From positions 1-19,985 of the forward strand of contig NZ_CAJJWO010000089.1 of NCBI RefSeq assembly GCF_905196875.1: a stretch of DNA of 19,985 bases. Direction: 5' to 3'. The position numbers were made by a program, and so were the translations under genes. The notes beneath the pieces were generated by a model that saw nothing but the letters and a program-made list of their open reading frames with translations, had not been told where the DNA came from and ran no database searches. Positions 6,559-14,389 of the stretch are shown here, piece by piece (the stretch's first letter is position 1; every line of letters begins with the position of its first letter). The DNA is from an uncultured Parabacteroides sp. Its GTDB lineage: Bacteria; Bacteroidota; Bacteroidia; Bacteroidales; Tannerellaceae.

Positions 6559-9500
6559 ATGAATATTCCAAAATATTCCTTAGAGAATAGTAAGATCATA
6601 TACTTCTTTCTGGCTGTGATGCTGATAGGCGGTATATACTCTTTCTTCAAACTGCCGAAGAAGGAGGACGCCCCCTTTGTGATCAAGCAGGCTGTGCTGG
6701 TTACACAATATCCGGGTGCGACTCCTTTCGAAGTAGAAAAACTGATAACGGAACCGATCGAAAGAGAGATACAGTCTATGTCGGACGTGTATCAGATCAA
6801 GTCGGAATCGTATTTCGGGATGTCGAAGATTTCGATCGAATTGCAACCGACGCTTGCTCCCGACTATATGCCCGTTAAGTGGGACGAACTTCGTCGTAAA
6901 GTAGCGAATATAGAACCACGCCTACCGAGCGGAGCTTCTTCCATATCGGTCAGCGATGACTTTGGTGATGTGTTCGGTATCTATTATGCCCTGACAGCCG
7001 ATGATGGTTTTACCTATGACGAACTGCGCGACTGGTCGCAGAAGATTAAAACGGAACTTTCTCCCGTACCCGGTGTTCAAAAGGTTTACTTGTTCGGTGA
7101 ACAGACACAGGTGATCAATGTCAGAATATCCGTTCCTAAACTAGCTAATCTGGGAATTGATCCTAACTCGATCCAGCAAGTATTGCAAACCCAAAACCTA
7201 CTGGTCAATACTGGGGATGTTAATACCGGTAGCTATCAGTTGCGGATAAGAGCCGAAGGTACTTATAAAAACATACAGGATATCCGCGATCAGTTGATCG
7301 TAACCAAAGGTGGAGGAGAAGTTCGTCTGGGTGATATTGCAATCGTTGAACGCGGTTATATGGATCCGCCTTCTAACCTGATGCGTGTAGATGGTAAGCG
7401 TGCCATTGGCATCGGTGTTGCTACCGGACCGAATGACGACGTGGTGGCAGTTGGTAATGATGTAGCCAGCCACCTGGAAGAAATGGAACAACTTTTCCCT
7501 ATCGGAATGGAGCTTAAAACAATCTACCCTGAGAATAAGATTGCTGATGAAGCAAACAATGGCTTTATCCTTAATCTGATGGAATCGCTGTTGATCGTTA
7601 TCGTGGTGATTTTCCTGGTCATGGGATCGCGTGCGGGTATGTTGGTCGGCAGCTCGCTACTTTTCTCAGTAGGAGGTACATTGCTGCTTATGCTTATCTG
7701 GGGTGTCGGGTTGAATCGAACTTCGCTGGCTGCCTTTATCATTGCGATGGGGATGCTGGTGGATAATGCGATTGTGGTAACGGATAATGCACAGGTTGGT
7801 ATTAAGCGCGGACTTTCCCGTTATCAGGCATTGATAGACGGAGCAACCAAGCCACAATGGGCTTTACTGGGGGCTACCTTTATCGCTGTCTGTTCATTCC
7901 TGCCGATGTATCTGGCTCCTGCTGCCGTAGCTGAAATCGTTAAACCTTTGTTTATTGTACTGGCTGTGTCATTGGGGTTAAGCTGGGTGTTGGCATTAAC
8001 GCAGACAACAACTTTCGGTAACTTTATCCTGAAAGAAGCCAAACCGGGCGAAGCCAAAGACCCGTATGATACGAAGTTATATCATAAATTCGAAGCGATG
8101 CTGTCTCGTTTGATCAAACGCAGATGGGTGACTGTTTCTTCTGTCGTTGCGGCTTTGTTCCTTTCCTTGTTTATTATGGGTATCATGCCTCAGAGCTTCT
8201 TCCCGATTATGAACAAGCCTTATTTCCGTGCCGACCTGATCTTCCCTGAAGGCTACAGTATTTATGATGTAGAAAAAAGTGTGAAAGAGATCGAAGGTTA
8301 TTTGAGTAATAATAAGAATATCAAATCTTATTCATTTACTCTGGGAGGTTCACCGGTTCGTTATTACCTGGCAAGTTCGTCGGTGGGACCGAAGCCTAAC
8401 TTCGCTAATGTGTTGATCGAAACGACCAAAGCGGAAGATGCACAGGTGGAAGAAGGAAAGTTCTATGATTATATGGTAGCCAACTATCCGAATATCCTGA
8501 CTCGTTCAGCTTTATTTGCACTGTCTCCCGTGCCAGATGCGGCTATCGAGATCGGTTTCATCGGCGATAATGTGGACACGTTGGTTGCATTGACGGAGAA
8601 GGTAAAAGAAATTGCCCGCAATTACGATCAGGTAATGGAAGTGCGCGACAGCTGGGGAAATAAGGTTCCTGTATGGAAACCGTTATACTCGCAGGAAAAA
8701 GGTTTGCGTCTGGGGATTACCCGTCAGCAGGTAGCTTATTCGTTGCGTTCGGCTACGAACGGTGTTCCGTTGGGTGAATACCGTGAAGGAGATGTCTTTA
8801 TGCCGATCCTGATGAAGGATGCCGACCGCGACTCAATGAACCTGAATGATATCAAGACATTGCCGGTTTACAGTGCCAAAGGACGTTCCGTTAAAGTTGA
8901 GCAGGTGATCGACGACTTCTCGCTCGATTACGAATACAATGTGGTAAGACGTTTCAACCGCCAGCCTTATATGATGATGCAATGCGAGCCGAAACGTGGA
9001 GCCAATACGATGGCTGCTTTCAGTCATCTTTGGACGGAAGCCCAAAAACAAATACAGGTTCCCGAAGGTTATAAGATGACTTATTTCGGTGAACAAAGCG
9101 AACAGGACAAAGGTAACAAGGCGATCGCAGCCAATATCCCGTTGATGTTCGGGCTGATCTACATCACCCTGCTGTTCCTTTTCCCGAAATATTACCGGAA
9201 ACCGGTGCTGATCATGGCAATGCTTCCGTTGATCTTTATCGGTGTGGTACTGGGATTGTTGGTATTTGGTAAGTCGCTGGACTTCTTTGCTATGCTGGGA
9301 TTGTTAGGACTGATCGGCATGAATATTAAGAATGCCATTGTGCTTGTCGACGAAATAGGCCTGCAACTTAACAGTGGTCTGGCTCCGGTCAATGCCGTAA
9401 TAGATGCGACTAAAACACGTATCGTGCCAGTCACGATGGCTTCAGGTACTACGATCCTGGGTATGCTTCCGTTGTTGGGGGATGCGATGTTTGCCGGTAT

Positions 9501-9600
9501 GGCGGCTACGATCATGGGAGGTTTGTTCGTTTCAACCATCCTGACCATCTTCGTGCTTCCGGTTACCTATTGTATATTCTTTAAGATTAAATCGGAATAA
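6559..9600 (+). CDS. RND efflux permease (AcrB/acriflavin resistance family)
   Basis: Inner-membrane proton-driven pump of the resistance-nodulation-division superfamily, moving substrates from the periplasm or membrane into the outer-membrane channel. The 1013 residues fit the family. Landmarks: cytoplasmic start and TM1 (residues 11-29), periplasmic porter domain with YPGATPFEVEKLITEPIE, the TM2-TM6 block from about residue 340 with the TM4 motif GMLVDNAIVVTDN, a second porter half, and the TM8-TM12 block with GMNIKNAIVLVDE. Asp402 matches AcrB Asp407 and Lys924 matches AcrB Lys940, but the position of AcrB Asp408 is Asn403, so the proton relay differs from AcrB. It resembles drug or amphiphile pumps more than metal pumps of the CzcA type; the actual substrate cannot be told. 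It is flanked by adaptor (11-base gap) and channel (5-base gap) genes in one operon. Confidence 0.93.
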   Translation: MNIPKYSLENSKIIYFFLAVMLIGGIYSFFKLPKKEDAPFVIKQAVLVTQYPGATPFEVEKLITEPIEREIQSMSDVYQIKSESYFGMSKISIELQPTLAPDYMPVKWDELRRKVANIEPRLPSGASSISVSDDFGDVFGIYYALTADDGFTYDELRDWSQKIKTELSPVPGVQKVYLFGEQTQVINVRISVPKLANLGIDPNSIQQVLQTQNLLVNTGDVNTGSYQLRIRAEGTYKNIQDIRDQLIVTKGGGEVRLGDIAIVERGYMDPPSNLMRVDGKRAIGIGVATGPNDDVVAVGNDVASHLEEMEQLFPIGMELKTIYPENKIADEANNGFILNLMESLLIVIVVIFLVMGSRAGMLVGSSLLFSVGGTLLLMLIWGVGLNRTSLAAFIIAMGMLVDNAIVVTDNAQVGIKRGLSRYQALIDGATKPQWALLGATFIAVCSFLPMYLAPAAVAEIVKPLFIVLAVSLGLSWVLALTQTTTFGNFILKEAKPGEAKDPYDTKLYHKFEAMLSRLIKRRWVTVSSVVAALFLSLFIMGIMPQSFFPIMNKPYFRADLIFPEGYSIYDVEKSVKEIEGYLSNNKNIKSYSFTLGGSPVRYYLASSSVGPKPNFANVLIETTKAEDAQVEEGKFYDYMVANYPNILTRSALFALSPVPDAAIEIGFIGDNVDTLVALTEKVKEIARNYDQVMEVRDSWGNKVPVWKPLYSQEKGLRLGITRQQVAYSLRSATNGVPLGEYREGDVFMPILMKDADRDSMNLNDIKTLPVYSAKGRSVKVEQVIDDFSLDYEYNVVRRFNRQPYMMMQCEPKRGANTMAAFSHLWTEAQKQIQVPEGYKMTYFGEQSEQDKGNKAIAANIPLMFGLIYITLLFLFPKYYRKPVLIMAMLPLIFIGVVLGLLVFGKSLDFFAMLGLLGLIGMNIKNAIVLVDEIGLQLNSGLAPVNAVIDATKTRIVPVTMASGTTILGMLPLLGDAMFAGMAATIMGGLFVSTILTIFVLPVTYCIFFKIKSE

Positions 9601-9605
9601 ATGAT

Positions 9606-10901
9606 ATGAAAAGTAAACTGATAATAGGTTGTATGCTGTTGGGTGCTATATCTGCGAATGCGCAGGAACAGCCCATCACAGCAGCCGAATATAAAGAAAA
9701 AGTGCTTGAATACAGTCGTCAGATCAAGCAGAGTTCCGAAGAGCGTATCGCCATGCAACATGCTATCAAGGCGGCAAAGACTGCATTTTTCCCGGCTGTA
9801 GATTTCTCCGGTAGTTACCAATATCGTATCAATAAGTATGAATTGGGAATGGGCGAAGGTATCCCTGGTATCGAAATGGATCATAACACCTATAGTCTCG
9901 GTGCCACTGTAAGCCAGCCTATCTATGCCGGCGGGCAAATTTATAACAACTATAAGGCCGCTGAGATACAAGGCCAGATAGCGACCGAGGCAGAAGAGTT
10001 GACAACCGACAACATCGTCTATGCCGCCGATATGAACTATTGGTCGGTGGCCGCTCGCAAGGGAATGTATGGTGTAATGACGCAGTATGTCGATATTGTA
10101 CAGGAGTTGGCAAATGTGTTGGCTCTTCGTTTCCAGGATGGACAGATCAGTAAGACAGATTTGTTGCAGGTACAGGCCCGTCTGAAAGAAGCACAGTTGA
10201 ATCAAAGTTCCGCTTATAAGGATTATCAGATTGCCTTGCAGAATCTGAATGTCCTGATGGGAGTTCCGCCGATGGAACCGATCACGATCACAGACTCTAT
10301 TACAATGGTCTTGCCGTTACCTATGAAGGTCGGTGAATCGGCAGCATTGGATAATCGTCCGGATTACCATATCGCCCAATTGAATATCGAGTATCAGAAG
10401 AGACAGATCAATCTTTCCAAAGCAAAATATAATCCGAATCTGTCTATCGGTTTTCAGGGATCATGGGGTACTTCTATGCTGAATGTAAAAGGTTCTGATA
10501 ACTTATGGACGCCGGCAGTCTTTGCTTCTCTGAAAATTCCATTGTTCCGTTGGGGTGCCCGCTTCAAGGAGGTAAATTCTCAAAAAGCCATCCTACGCAG
10601 TAAAGAATACGCAATGGATAACACCCGCGACCAGATCAGTCAGGAAGTAGCCAACGCATGGACCAGCCTGACTGAGAATACAAAGCAGATCGATGTCGCC
10701 GAGGATGCCTGCAAAATAGCCGAAGAGAACCTTGATCTGAATACATTCAGTTACAACGAAGGTAAACTTCCTATTGTCGATGTACTCTCTGCCCAGCTCT
10801 CCTGGATACAGTCATACAGTAGTCTGATCCAGACCTGGTATCAGCAAAAAGCCTCTTTGGCTCAGTATAACAAGGCTATCGGTATCCGCCGGATGCAGTA
10901 A
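9606..10901 (+). CDS. TolC-family outer membrane efflux channel
   Basis: Outer-membrane factor of the tripartite RND pump encoded upstream, forming the trimeric exit duct. It begins with a signal peptide (MKSKLIIGCMLLGAISANAQ) cleaved near residue 20. The remaining sequence has the two-fold repeated pattern of the outer membrane efflux protein family: long Gln/Ala-rich helices (residues about 22-60, 120-205, 335-425) separated by beta-strand hairpins such as the YNPNLSIGFQGSWG segment, and the conserved internal stretch KTDLLQVQARLKEAQLNQ. At 431 residues it is of normal length. The start lies 5 bases after the permease stop, so translation is probably coupled. It is the last gene of the operon, and a strong intrinsic terminator follows. 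Confidence 0.92.
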   Translation: MKSKLIIGCMLLGAISANAQEQPITAAEYKEKVLEYSRQIKQSSEERIAMQHAIKAAKTAFFPAVDFSGSYQYRINKYELGMGEGIPGIEMDHNTYSLGATVSQPIYAGGQIYNNYKAAEIQGQIATEAEELTTDNIVYAADMNYWSVAARKGMYGVMTQYVDIVQELANVLALRFQDGQISKTDLLQVQARLKEAQLNQSSAYKDYQIALQNLNVLMGVPPMEPITITDSITMVLPLPMKVGESAALDNRPDYHIAQLNIEYQKRQINLSKAKYNPNLSIGFQGSWGTSMLNVKGSDNLWTPAVFASLKIPLFRWGARFKEVNSQKAILRSKEYAMDNTRDQISQEVANAWTSLTENTKQIDVAEDACKIAEENLDLNTFSYNEGKLPIVDVLSAQLSWIQSYSSLIQTWYQQKASLAQYNKAIGIRRMQ

Positions 10902-10930
10902 TAAGCAAGCGGATATACAGAAAACACAGC

Positions 10931-10970
10931 AGGCGACTATCGGGTTATATTTCCCGGTAGTCGCCTTTTT
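10931..10970 (+). terminator. Strong intrinsic terminator of the RND operon
   Basis: A 13-bp stem (10932-10944 with 10953-10965, one G-T pair) closes an 8-base loop and is followed directly by TTTTT. It lies 30 bases after the stop of the TolC-like gene. Confidence 0.9.
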
Positions 10971-11041
10971 ATTGTTTGCCTCCTTACCTTTTAGAGTAAA
11001 ACATATTACCGATTAGTTTAAAAGTCGTAAAGAAGTAATAT

Positions 11042-11129
11042 TACCCTGTACAGGGTAGCTCGGCAGGGTGTACAGGATAGAAATTTATGGTGTACAGGAT
11101 AATTTCATAGGGTGTACACTATAGCAACA
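11042..11129. repeat. Four TGTACA boxes with exact 22-bp period
   Basis: TGTACA cores occur at 11047, 11069, 11091 and 11113, each exactly 22 bases apart. Around them about 13 positions are shared, giving the consensus GGTGTACAGGATAG, while the remaining positions of each unit vary. The first unit is symmetrised into a perfect 16-bp palindrome, TACCCTGTACAGGGTA (11042-11057). A 22-bp step places all boxes on about the same face of the helix. The array lies about 70-150 bases upstream of the acetyltransferase promoter box. It is best read as a binding array for an oligomeric DNA-binding protein; iterons or a decaying tandem repeat are alternatives. The whole 323-base gap 10902-11224 holds only the terminator, this array and the promoter. 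Confidence 0.65.
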
Positions 11130-11166
11130 GTTAATCCCTTCTTTTGAAATAAAAGGTGGTGACTTA

Positions 11167-11196
11167 TTGATTAGTTTGTCATAAGCTTTATCTTTG
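11167..11196 (+). promoter_or_regulatory. Bacteroidetes-type promoter of the GNAT gene
   Basis: TTG at 11167-11169, a 19-base spacer and TATCTTTG at 11189-11196 fit TTG-N19-21-TAnnTTTG. The predicted start lies around 11201-11203, giving a leader of about 23 bases. An unusually good Shine-Dalgarno (AAGGAG, 11215-11220) stands four bases before ATG 11225. Confidence 0.65.
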
Positions 11197-11224
11197 TGCC
11201 TGCTTAAATAAAAAAAGGAGTCAT

Positions 11225-11761
11225 ATGGAAATTGTGAGATTGACAACTTCGGATGCCTTGCTGTATAAAGCGTTCAGAGCGATATACGATGTTAGTTTTC
11301 CTGTCTTCGAACAGCGAACCGAAATACAGCAGAAGGATGCTTTGACGGATAACCGTTATCACCTGGATTGTTATGTTGGCAAGGATACCGGTCTTTTACA
11401 AGGTTTTATTGCTTACTGGAGATTTGACCGTTATACATATGTGGAGCATTTCGCTATCCACCCTGATAGGCGTGGTAAAGGTTTGGGTGGACTGATCCTA
11501 AACAATCTGATAGATCAGGAGAGTGGACGTGTATTATTGGAGATAGATCCGGTGGTTGATAATATATCTGCAGCCCGGTTGCGTTTTTATCAGTCGTATG
11601 GATTTGTGGAAAATCCGTTCCCACATATTCATCCGGCTTACAGAAGTGAATATCCGGATCATTCGTTAGTTGTTTTATCTACGGAGGGTGAGATGACCGT
11701 CTCTGAATATAATAAGTTCGCCTCCGATCTGAATGTGATAGTAATGAAAAAGGGAATGTAG
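11225..11761 (+). CDS. GNAT-family acetyltransferase
   Basis: GCN5-related N-acetyltransferase, a cytoplasmic enzyme transferring an acetyl group from acetyl-CoA to an amine. Motif A with the acetyl-CoA phosphate-binding loop is clear at residues 79-88 (HPDRRGKGLG), preceded by the beta strand VEHFAI and followed by an amphipathic helix. Motif B is AARLRFYQSYGFVENP. The length, 178 residues, is usual for a single-domain GNAT. The acceptor cannot be predicted; small-molecule and protein substrates are both possible. It is a single-gene unit with its own promoter, preceded by an unusual array of TGTACA boxes. Its last codons form the left arm of a terminator shared with the convergent kinase gene. 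Confidence 0.88.
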   Translation: MEIVRLTTSDALLYKAFRAIYDVSFPVFEQRTEIQQKDALTDNRYHLDCYVGKDTGLLQGFIAYWRFDRYTYVEHFAIHPDRRGKGLGGLILNNLIDQESGRVLLEIDPVVDNISAARLRFYQSYGFVENPFPHIHPAYRSEYPDHSLVVLSTEGEMTVSEYNKFASDLNVIVMKKGM

Positions 11762-11780
11762 CGAATACATTCCCTTTTTC
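11746..11780. terminator. Bidirectional terminator between convergent genes
   Basis: GAAAAAGGGAATGTA at 11746-11760 pairs perfectly over 15 bp with 11766-11780 around the 5-base loop GCGAA. Both strands end in a T-run, so it can stop transcripts from the acetyltransferase (plus) and the kinase (minus). The acetyltransferase stop codon TAG (11759-11761) lies in the stem and loop. Confidence 0.85.
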
Positions 11781-11806
11781 ATTCTCTTTTCTATATTGAA
11801 TGGTAT

Positions 11807-12925
11807 TTATTCTTTATTCAATGCTTTCAGGGAGAATAAGAAAGTAGAACCTTTACCTTCTTCCGACTCGAACCATAATTTACCATCATGTAGTTCCACA
11901 AAATCTTTACAAAGCATCAATCCCAATCCCGAACCCTTTTCGTTGTTTGTTCCGTAAGAAGTAAAATGCGTGTTGGCTTTCAGTAATTTCTCCTGGTCTT
12001 CTTTCTTAATTCCTTTACCGGAGTCTTTTACGCTGACAATTACATTGTTACCTTCAATACTAGTCGAAACTTCAATTGTACCTCCTTCGAAACTAAACTT
12101 GATCGCGTTTGAAATAAGGTTTCTGACAACTGTCTTTATCATGTCTATATCGACAGAGCCAACAAGTTCCTTATCAACATTTGTCAACTGCAGACTAACG
12201 CCTTTTTGGGCAGCCATCGGAATGTAAATTTCAGCGGTACTGGAAACCAGGCTGTTGATATCAGCCTCTTGTTTATATATGTTTTGCTTTTTCAGGCGGT
12301 TCTTTGCCCATTTCAACAAGTTATCAAGCAGGAGGAAAATCTCTTCTGATGTTTTATTCATCATCTGAAGCATTTCGAATACTTCGGGGCTGACTTGACT
12401 CTTATCTACCATCATAAGGATAGCATTATTCATCATTTTCAAAGAACCGAGTGGAGAACGAAGATCATGTGCTATAACAGAATAGAGTGTATCACGTGAC
12501 TCAATTGTATTTTCCAGTTCCTGTTTTATGCGTTTAATACTAAATAGTTCATAACGGTGGGCAACGCGTTTGACCAGTTCTTCTCTCTGGAAGGGCTTTG
12601 TGACATATTCGGTAGCTCCTAACTGGTATCCTTTCACTATACTCTGCATATCGCTAAGTGCAGACATGATGATTACAGGGATATCATTGGTGTCCGGGGC
12701 GCTCTTGAGGTGTTGTAATACCTCGTATCCGTCCATTTCCGGCATCATGATATCTAGCAGTATGAGATTGGGATGTCTGTCATGAGCAATACGAAGAGCT
12801 TTGGCGCCACTGTCGCTGGTCAATAGTGTATATCCTTCTTTTTTTAATATAGCCTGTACTAACATGACGTTGGTTGGAACATCGTCAACGATCAATACTG
12901 TATACTCTGATGCTAAATTATTCAT
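11807..12925 (-). CDS. Receiver-histidine kinase hybrid signalling protein
   Basis: Two-component signalling protein with domains in the order receiver, then kinase. The receiver (residues about 8-125) has the acidic pair Asp14/Asp15, the phospho-acceptor Asp58 in LILLDIMMPEMDG, and Lys110 in YVTKPF. A short helix links to a HisKA dimerisation domain with the H-box at His153 (VIAHDLRSPLG). The HATPase domain shows N-box Asn273 (RNLISNAIKFS), the G1 box DSGKGI at 301-306 and the G2 box GSGLGL at 331-336. All catalytic residues are present. There is no membrane segment or DNA-binding domain, so it is probably a cytoplasmic kinase gated by phosphorylation of its own receiver from another kinase. 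It lies between an acetyltransferase and a polysaccharide cluster, but nothing in the sequence ties it to either. Confidence 0.92.
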   Translation of the reverse strand: MNNLASEYTVLIVDDVPTNVMLVQAILKKEGYTLLTSDSGAKALRIAHDRHPNLILLDIMMPEMDGYEVLQHLKSAPDTNDIPVIIMSALSDMQSIVKGYQLGATEYVTKPFQREELVKRVAHRYELFSIKRIKQELENTIESRDTLYSVIAHDLRSPLGSLKMMNNAILMMVDKSQVSPEVFEMLQMMNKTSEEIFLLLDNLLKWAKNRLKKQNIYKQEADINSLVSSTAEIYIPMAAQKGVSLQLTNVDKELVGSVDIDMIKTVVRNLISNAIKFSFEGGTIEVSTSIEGNNVIVSVKDSGKGIKKEDQEKLLKANTHFTSYGTNNEKGSGLGLMLCKDFVELHDGKLWFESEEGKGSTFLFSLKALNKE

Positions 12926-12967
12926 ATTAATTTACACTTTTCTTGATATTCAATCACTATCAGTACA

Positions 12968-12997
12968 CAAATGTATTAATAATGTTTGAATTTACAG
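12968..12997 (-). promoter_or_regulatory. Promoter of the receiver-kinase gene
   Basis: On the minus strand CTG (12997-12995), a 19-base spacer and TACATTTG (12975-12968) fit the Bacteroidetes promoter apart from CTG in place of TTG. The leader to ATG at 12925 would be about 35 bases. Confidence 0.5.
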
Positions 12998-13031
12998 AGG
13001 TTTTCATTATTGCATTTTAGAAATATTTTTT

Positions 13032-14222
13032 TTATTGTGTTCTCTTTGCTTTTTCCCAGGCTCCATTCCCCTTATTTCCAGCTAAATAGAAAAAACCTCT
13101 TATGACATTTATATTCATAAAGGAAAAATAATAAGGAATGAAAAGTAGTTTATTCCGCAAATTTCGCCGCTCCATCAAATAGCCTGCATAAGCCATTATA
13201 TAAAATGCGACTTGTAAAAGTAGTAAAAATATATATGTAAACTCACTCTTACATGTTAATATTATATTTAAAGGAATTAACAGGAATAAGACAATCGGTG
13301 TAATGGTCCATCGTAAGACCCGGTGGCTTATGAACTGGAAGCTCAATGTGCCGTAACGGAATATGTTAAACAAGCTCTGCAAACGCCATACCGATTGCAA
13401 ACCGCCTGCAGCAATACGGATTTTACGCTTTTCTTCTTCCTTCATATTCAATGATGCAGTTTCAGTTGCGTAAGCTTCTTTGCAATAAGCGATTTTATAT
13501 CCTTTCTGCGCGATACGGAGAGAAAGGATGAAATCATCCAGGAGTGTGTCGGGTGGCATTTGTTCGAATAGTTCAGTTCGTACGGCAAATAGTTCGCCGG
13601 CAGCTCCTACAGCGGAGTATAATCGATAATCCAGTGCTTTCAATGCCGATTCATATTTCCAATAGATCCCTTCTCCGGCAGTTGCACCTTGTGCGGTTGC
13701 CGTTTCTACTCTTTTTTCTCCCGCCACGCAACCGACTTTTGGATTGGAGAATTGACGGACGATCTCTGTGATCGCATCTGCATTCAACATGGTATTGGCG
13801 TCTGTGAAAACGACATAAGGAGTGGTTACATATTGTATTCCACGGTTTAGTGCAGCTGTCTTTCCTCTCCGTTCCGGTTGAAAGAGTACGGTTACTTCCG
13901 GATATTTTTTCAGGTATTCATTCGTATGATCGTTTGAGCCGTCGGTCACCCAAACTATTTTTAATTTGTCGACAGGGTAGGAGAGAGCATGGCAGTTCTT
14001 CATTTTGGCCGCAACAATATCTTCTTCATTATATGCGGCTATGAAAAGGGTTACTTCAGGGAGTGGATCTGTTAAATCGTATCTGACCGGTTTATGAAAT
14101 ACTTCTTTTATCCATACTAAAATGTATAATAATATACCATATCCGAGATATGTGTAGAAAACGATAAATATTCCTATCCAGAATAAGTACTTAATAGTCA
14201 GATAAAATGAATCCATACTCAT
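13032..14222 (-). CDS. Membrane GT2 glycosyltransferase
   Basis: Family 2 glycosyltransferase with membrane segments, probably transferring a sugar from a nucleotide donor to a lipid-linked or growing polysaccharide at the inner membrane. One hydrophobic segment near the N-terminus (about residues 12-37) precedes the GT-A domain. Motifs, numbered from the start at 14222: ITLFIAAYNEED-like nucleotide-binding strand (read here as TLFIAAYNEED), VTDGS with Asp94, TDAN with Asp141 in place of DxD, LLDDF (Asp229/Asp230) as candidate base, and IRIAAGGLQSVWRL, a variant of the Q-x-x-R-W motif. Three more membrane segments follow. The frame is open to 14285, but a -7 box at 14253-14260 (minus strand) would start transcription near 14247, so 14222 (MSMDSF) or 14216 is the likely start. 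It is divergent from the polysaccharide operon on the right. Confidence 0.85.
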   Translation of the reverse strand: MSMDSFYLTIKYLFWIGIFIVFYTYLGYGILLYILVWIKEVFHKPVRYDLTDPLPEVTLFIAAYNEEDIVAAKMKNCHALSYPVDKLKIVWVTDGSNDHTNEYLKKYPEVTVLFQPERRGKTAALNRGIQYVTTPYVVFTDANTMLNADAITEIVRQFSNPKVGCVAGEKRVETATAQGATAGEGIYWKYESALKALDYRLYSAVGAAGELFAVRTELFEQMPPDTLLDDFILSLRIAQKGYKIAYCKEAYATETASLNMKEEEKRKIRIAAGGLQSVWRLQSLFNIFRYGTLSFQFISHRVLRWTITPIVLFLLIPLNIILTCKSEFTYIFLLLLQVAFYIMAYAGYLMERRNLRNKLLFIPYYFSFMNINVIRGFFYLAGNKGNGAWEKAKRTQ

Positions 14223-14252
14223 ATTTTGATATAAATATATTTTTATAGTTTG

Positions 14253-14286
14253 CAAATATAATAAAGTTTTATAATAATTCATCAAA
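14253..14286 (-). promoter_or_regulatory. Promoter of the minus-strand glycosyltransferase
   Basis: Minus-strand TTTG (14286-14283), a 22-base spacer and TATATTTG (14260-14253). The spacer is one or two bases longer than usual. Its position inside the longest open frame argues that the upstream ATGs at 14285 and 14282 are not used. Confidence 0.5.
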
Positions 14287-14350
14287 TAAATATTTTTTTA
14301 AAAGACTATGAAAAATAACGTGTTTTTAGTTTTTATGTTCTGGATTTTAT

Positions 14351-14358
14351 TATTTTTG
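14351..14358 (+). promoter_or_regulatory. Possible -7 box of the polysaccharide operon
   Basis: TATTTTTG fits TAnnTTTG and would give a leader of about 27 bases to ATG 14390. No TTG is found at the right distance upstream and the region is very T-rich, so the match may be chance. Confidence 0.3.
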
Positions 14359-14389
14359 CAGCTCCTGTGTTTTTGTAAATTTATAAAAT

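Noticed and set aside
9567..10205. 212-codon minus-strand open frame across the permease end and TolC-like gene
   Set aside because: Antisense to two clearly conserved genes; no family motif, no promoter or start signal.
11042..11129. CRISPR array
   Set aside because: Units of 22 bp with about 13 conserved bases leave only about 9 variable bases, too short for spacers, and no cas gene is present.
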